A stretch of 8,142 bases of DNA from Crocinitomicaceae bacterium (GTDB lineage: Bacteria; Bacteroidota; Bacteroidia; Flavobacteriales_D; Crocinitomicaceae): the NCBI GenBank assembly GCA_024643585.1, contig JAHEMP010000093.1:1-8142 (forward strand), read 5' to 3'. Each line of letters starts with the position of its first letter. Position 1 is the stretch's first letter. Below the pieces are notes generated by a model. It was not told the DNA's origin, made no database searches, and saw nothing but the letters and a program-made list of their open reading frames with translations. A program made the translations under genes and the position numbers. Below are positions 6,487-8,142 of the stretch, piece by piece.

Positions 6487-7212
6487 ATGAGTTTTCGCAC
6501 GCTTACAAACAAAATACCTGGAAAATTAAAAGGCCTTTTCTTTTACTTACGAGTTGATAGAATCATACCAATTCACTTGTTGCTTTTTACTGGTCACATG
6601 GCAGAATTGTCTCGATGGATTGCGAAAAACAAAAAACAAGGGCACCACGATTTTTACTCCAGCAAATTTGAATATGACAAGCGTGAGGAAATGTTTGAAA
6701 AGATAATTCTAGCCGAATCGTTAGACTCAAACATAGATTATTTTGAATTTGGAGTTTCCAAAGGTGGTTCGTTCAGATGGTGGGTAAACAGACTCCAAAA
6801 TGAAAATGCAAAATTCTTTGGGTTTGACACATTTTCCGGATTACCGGAAGATTGGGGTTTGTTTAAAAAAGGTGACATGGACAATGGAAACGAACCTCCT
6901 CAAATAGATGACAGCAGACACACTTTTTATCAAGGATTATTTCAACAGACTCTCCTTCCCTTCTTAAGCCAATACAAGGTAGAACAGAGAAAAATAATTC
7001 ACATGGATGCGGACCTTTATTCCGCAACTCTTTACGTTTTAACACTTATGACTCCCTACCTAAAAAAAGGCGACATAATTTTCTTTGATGAATTCAACGT
7101 TCCGATGCATGAGTACAAAGCACTTAAGGATTGGTCCAACTCTTTTTATGTTGAATTTGATGTTTTAGGCAGTGTCAACAATTTCTATCAGTTGGCTATA
7201 ATTATAAAATAA
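6487..7212 (+). CDS. TylF/macrocin O-methyltransferase-like class I SAM methyltransferase
   Basis: The 241-residue product fits the TylF/MycF-type family, which moves a methyl group from SAM to a hydroxyl of a sugar in a metal-dependent way. The SAM-binding motif I is YFEFGVSKGGSFRWWV (85-100), with E87, G89 and G93. FFGFDTFSGLPEDW (110-123) holds the acidic residue D114 that usually contacts the SAM ribose, followed by the family's GLPE-x-W turn. HMDADLYSAT (172-181; D174, D176) and GDIIFFDEF (195-203; D201, E202) supply the likely metal and catalytic acids. The first 45 residues are an extension with a hydrophobic or amphipathic stretch (IIPIHLLLFTG, 26-36) that may serve membrane or partner contact. 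The substrate is not known; surface-glycan sugars or a secondary metabolite are possible. No glycosyltransferase or NRPS/PKS gene is next to it. ATG at 6487 is the first good start; there is no Shine-Dalgarno sequence. Confidence 0.85.
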   Translation: MSFRTLTNKIPGKLKGLFFYLRVDRIIPIHLLLFTGHMAELSRWIAKNKKQGHHDFYSSKFEYDKREEMFEKIILAESLDSNIDYFEFGVSKGGSFRWWVNRLQNENAKFFGFDTFSGLPEDWGLFKKGDMDNGNEPPQIDDSRHTFYQGLFQQTLLPFLSQYKVEQRKIIHMDADLYSATLYVLTLMTPYLKKGDIIFFDEFNVPMHEYKALKDWSNSFYVEFDVLGSVNNFYQLAIIIK

Positions 7213-7215
7213 TCC

Positions 7216-7242
7216 TGACTTTAGGAATTTTAAAGTCATTTT
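7216..7242 (+). terminator. Likely terminator after the methyltransferase gene
   Basis: TGACTTTA (7216-7223) pairs perfectly with TAAAGTCA (7231-7238) around a 7-base loop, followed by TTTT (7239-7242). It starts 3 bases after the stop codon. The stem is AT-rich and the T run is short, so it should be a modest terminator. An alternative outer pairing, CCTGA (7214-7218) with TCAGG (7242-7246), is also possible. Confidence 0.5.
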
Positions 7243-7307
7243 CAGGAATTTATTAATAAACTTTTGATGTTTATATACAAAGGCTAGTTGCAAGATTAAA
7301 AGCAAGT

Positions 7308-7352
7308 TAAGTGTTAAATTTCTTCTTTATTTAACGTTTATTTGTAATTTTT
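7308..7352 (+). terminator. AT-rich hairpin followed by T-rich stretch, possible second terminator
   Basis: A 12-base arm (7308-7319, taagtgttaaat) pairs with 7329-7340 (atttaacgttta), with two G-U pairs, around a 9-base loop. TTTGTAATTTTTT follows (7341-7353). It lies between the methyltransferase gene and the next promoter candidate and could back up the weak hairpin at 7216-7242. With almost no G-C pairs the stem is weak, and chance pairing in AT-rich DNA is a real possibility. Confidence 0.3.
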
Positions 7353-7399
7353 TCGTACCATTGTTGTGTAATGTATAATCAAAAGGCAAATAATCTCCA

Positions 7400-7423
7400 T
7401 TTGTCTCTTGTTGTATATCTTTG
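7400..7423 (+). promoter_or_regulatory. Probable promoter for the secreted Asp-box protein gene
   Basis: TATCTTTG at 7416-7423 is an exact match to the Bacteroidota -7 box TAnnTTTG. A TTTG lies at 7400-7403, but only 12 bases separate the two, shorter than the usual 17-23, so the -33 element is doubtful. A start near 7430 gives a leader of about 60 bases. That leader holds a small hairpin (TCCATC 7451-7456 with GATGGA 7460-7465). Confidence 0.45.
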
Positions 7424-7491
7424 AAAATAGATAATACAATATTCTCTCCCTCCATCCATGATGGAAGTATCTTCTTATTAATCCTTGATTT

Positions 7492-8142
7492 ATGAAAAAA
7501 AATTTCCTCTCCAGATTTCTAATTATTTCAATTTTTCCTTTCTTTTCTTTCAGTCAGACCATTGATTCCAATTGGGTCAATATGATGGAAGATCCGAGCG
7601 CCAATTTCTACGATGTTCAAAATGTCTTCAATGATTATTGGAGGAATAAAACCATTGAAAAAGGAAAAGGCTATAAGGCCTTTAGACGCTGGGAAAACTA
7701 CATGGAACCTCGAGTATATCCAAGTGGAGACATGACTCTTCCATCCCAAGCCTATCCAAATTACAAAGCATGGATTGATGCCGGACTTGGCGACCCATTA
7801 CCTATAGCCAGTGTAGCAAACTGGACTCCTCTTGGGCCCTTCGGGGCGTCGATTGGAGGAGGTGCGGGTAGACTAAATTTCGTTCGATTTGACCCAACCA
7901 ACTCAAGTACAATTTATGTAGGAGCTCCAGATGGAGGACTTTGGAAATCGACCAATTCAGGCGTTAGTTGGACAACAAATACCGATCAATTGACGGTTAT
8001 TGGATGTACCGATATCGCCATCAACCCATTGAACACTCAAATCATGTATCTAGCGACAGGAGATGGTGAAGCGGGTGATTCCTATAGCATTGGTGTGTTA
8101 AAGTCAATAGATGGCGGTGCAACATGGAATACCACAGGGTTG
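7492..8142 (+). CDS. Secreted Asp-box (BNR/sortilin-like) beta-propeller protein, 3' end outside window
   Basis: The reading frame opens with ATG at 7492 and stays open for 217 codons to the window edge. A signal peptide (MKKNFLSRFLIISIFPFFSFSQ) is probably cut after residue 22. Residues 34-82 (PSANFYDVQNVFNDYW, then KGYKAFRRWENYMEPRVYPSG) look like an N-terminal segment I associate with T9SS-exported proteins in Flavobacteria. A propeller begins at about 110: WTPLGP, GRLNFVRFDP (127-136), IYVGAPDGGLW (141-151), a first Asp box S153-x-N-x-G-x-S-W160, AINPLNTQIMYLATGDG (176-192) and a second Asp box S205-x-D-G-G-x-T-W212. Such propellers occur in sortilin/VPS10-type domains and in sialidase or xyloglucanase folds. 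No catalytic residue can be assigned, so glycosidase activity is not claimed. A T9SS sorting tail is expected beyond the window. TATCTTTG at 7416 probably drives it. Confidence 0.88.
   Translation, partial: MKKNFLSRFLIISIFPFFSFSQTIDSNWVNMMEDPSANFYDVQNVFNDYWRNKTIEKGKGYKAFRRWENYMEPRVYPSGDMTLPSQAYPNYKAWIDAGLGDPLPIASVANWTPLGPFGASIGGGAGRLNFVRFDPTNSSTIYVGAPDGGLWKSTNSGVSWTTNTDQLTVIGCTDIAINPLNTQIMYLATGDGEAGDSYSIGVLKSIDGGATWNTTGL

Noticed and set aside
7374..7379. TATAAT box upstream of the Asp-box protein gene
   Set aside because: The E. coli-type -10 is not the usual signal in this phylum, and the TATCTTTG box nearby is a better match to the expected form.
7458..7481. Seven-codon open frame (MMEVSSY) in the leader of the Asp-box protein gene
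   Set aside because: It is very short, has no ribosome site and lies in a hairpin region. Chance is the simplest explanation.

Overview
This AT-rich window (roughly one third to 40% G+C by eye) most likely comes from a member of the Bacteroidota, probably a Flavobacteriales-type chromosome. The evidence is: (i) at least two, probably three, cargo proteins of the type IX secretion system (T9SS), with one type A-like C-terminal tail, one clear type B/gliding-motility C-terminal domain (CHU_C) and one Asp-box protein of a kind usually exported this way; (ii) signal peptides ending in ...AQ or ...SQ; (iii) no recognisable Shine-Dalgarno sequence before any start; (iv) promoter candidates of the Bacteroidota form TAnnTTTG. 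All genes read on the + strand. Nothing convincing was found on the - strand, and there is no tRNA, rRNA, CRISPR array or insertion sequence.

Layout. 1-110: the 3' end of a secreted protein with a T9SS type A-like tail, closed by a hairpin terminator (132-164). 177-1364: a multi-pass membrane protein resembling PIG-V-type GT-C mannosyltransferases; it seems to use a TTG start just after that terminator. 1365-1623: AT-rich spacer with a possible promoter. 1624-4854: a two-gene operon (9-base gap) of a small secreted protein of unknown function and a 923-residue secreted, probably surface-displayed adhesin-like protein. The latter has a Reelin-like module, a row of Ig/SprB-like repeats, a PKD-like domain and a T9SS type B C-terminus. 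A very strong terminator (4871-4906) closes it. 4996-6267: a second two-gene operon, a NYN (LabA-like PIN) nuclease fused to a LOTUS/OST-HTH RNA-binding domain, followed with zero spacing (TAAATG) by an all-helical protein of unknown function. 6487-7212: an orphan TylF/macrocin-like O-methyltransferase followed by a short hairpin. 7213-7491: AT-rich spacer with two hairpins and a good -7 box. 7492-8142: the 5' part of a secreted Asp-box (BNR/sortilin-like) beta-propeller protein that runs off the window.

The genes look like independent units and not one pathway. The secreted proteins share the T9SS route. The nuclease pair would act in the cytoplasm on RNA. The GT-C protein and the methyltransferase would act on lipid-linked or surface glycans or on small molecules, but neither sits in a glycan cluster here. 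No complete undescribed system can be shown from this sequence. The best candidates for new biology are the NYN-LOTUS/helical protein pair and the small secreted protein paired with the type B surface protein.
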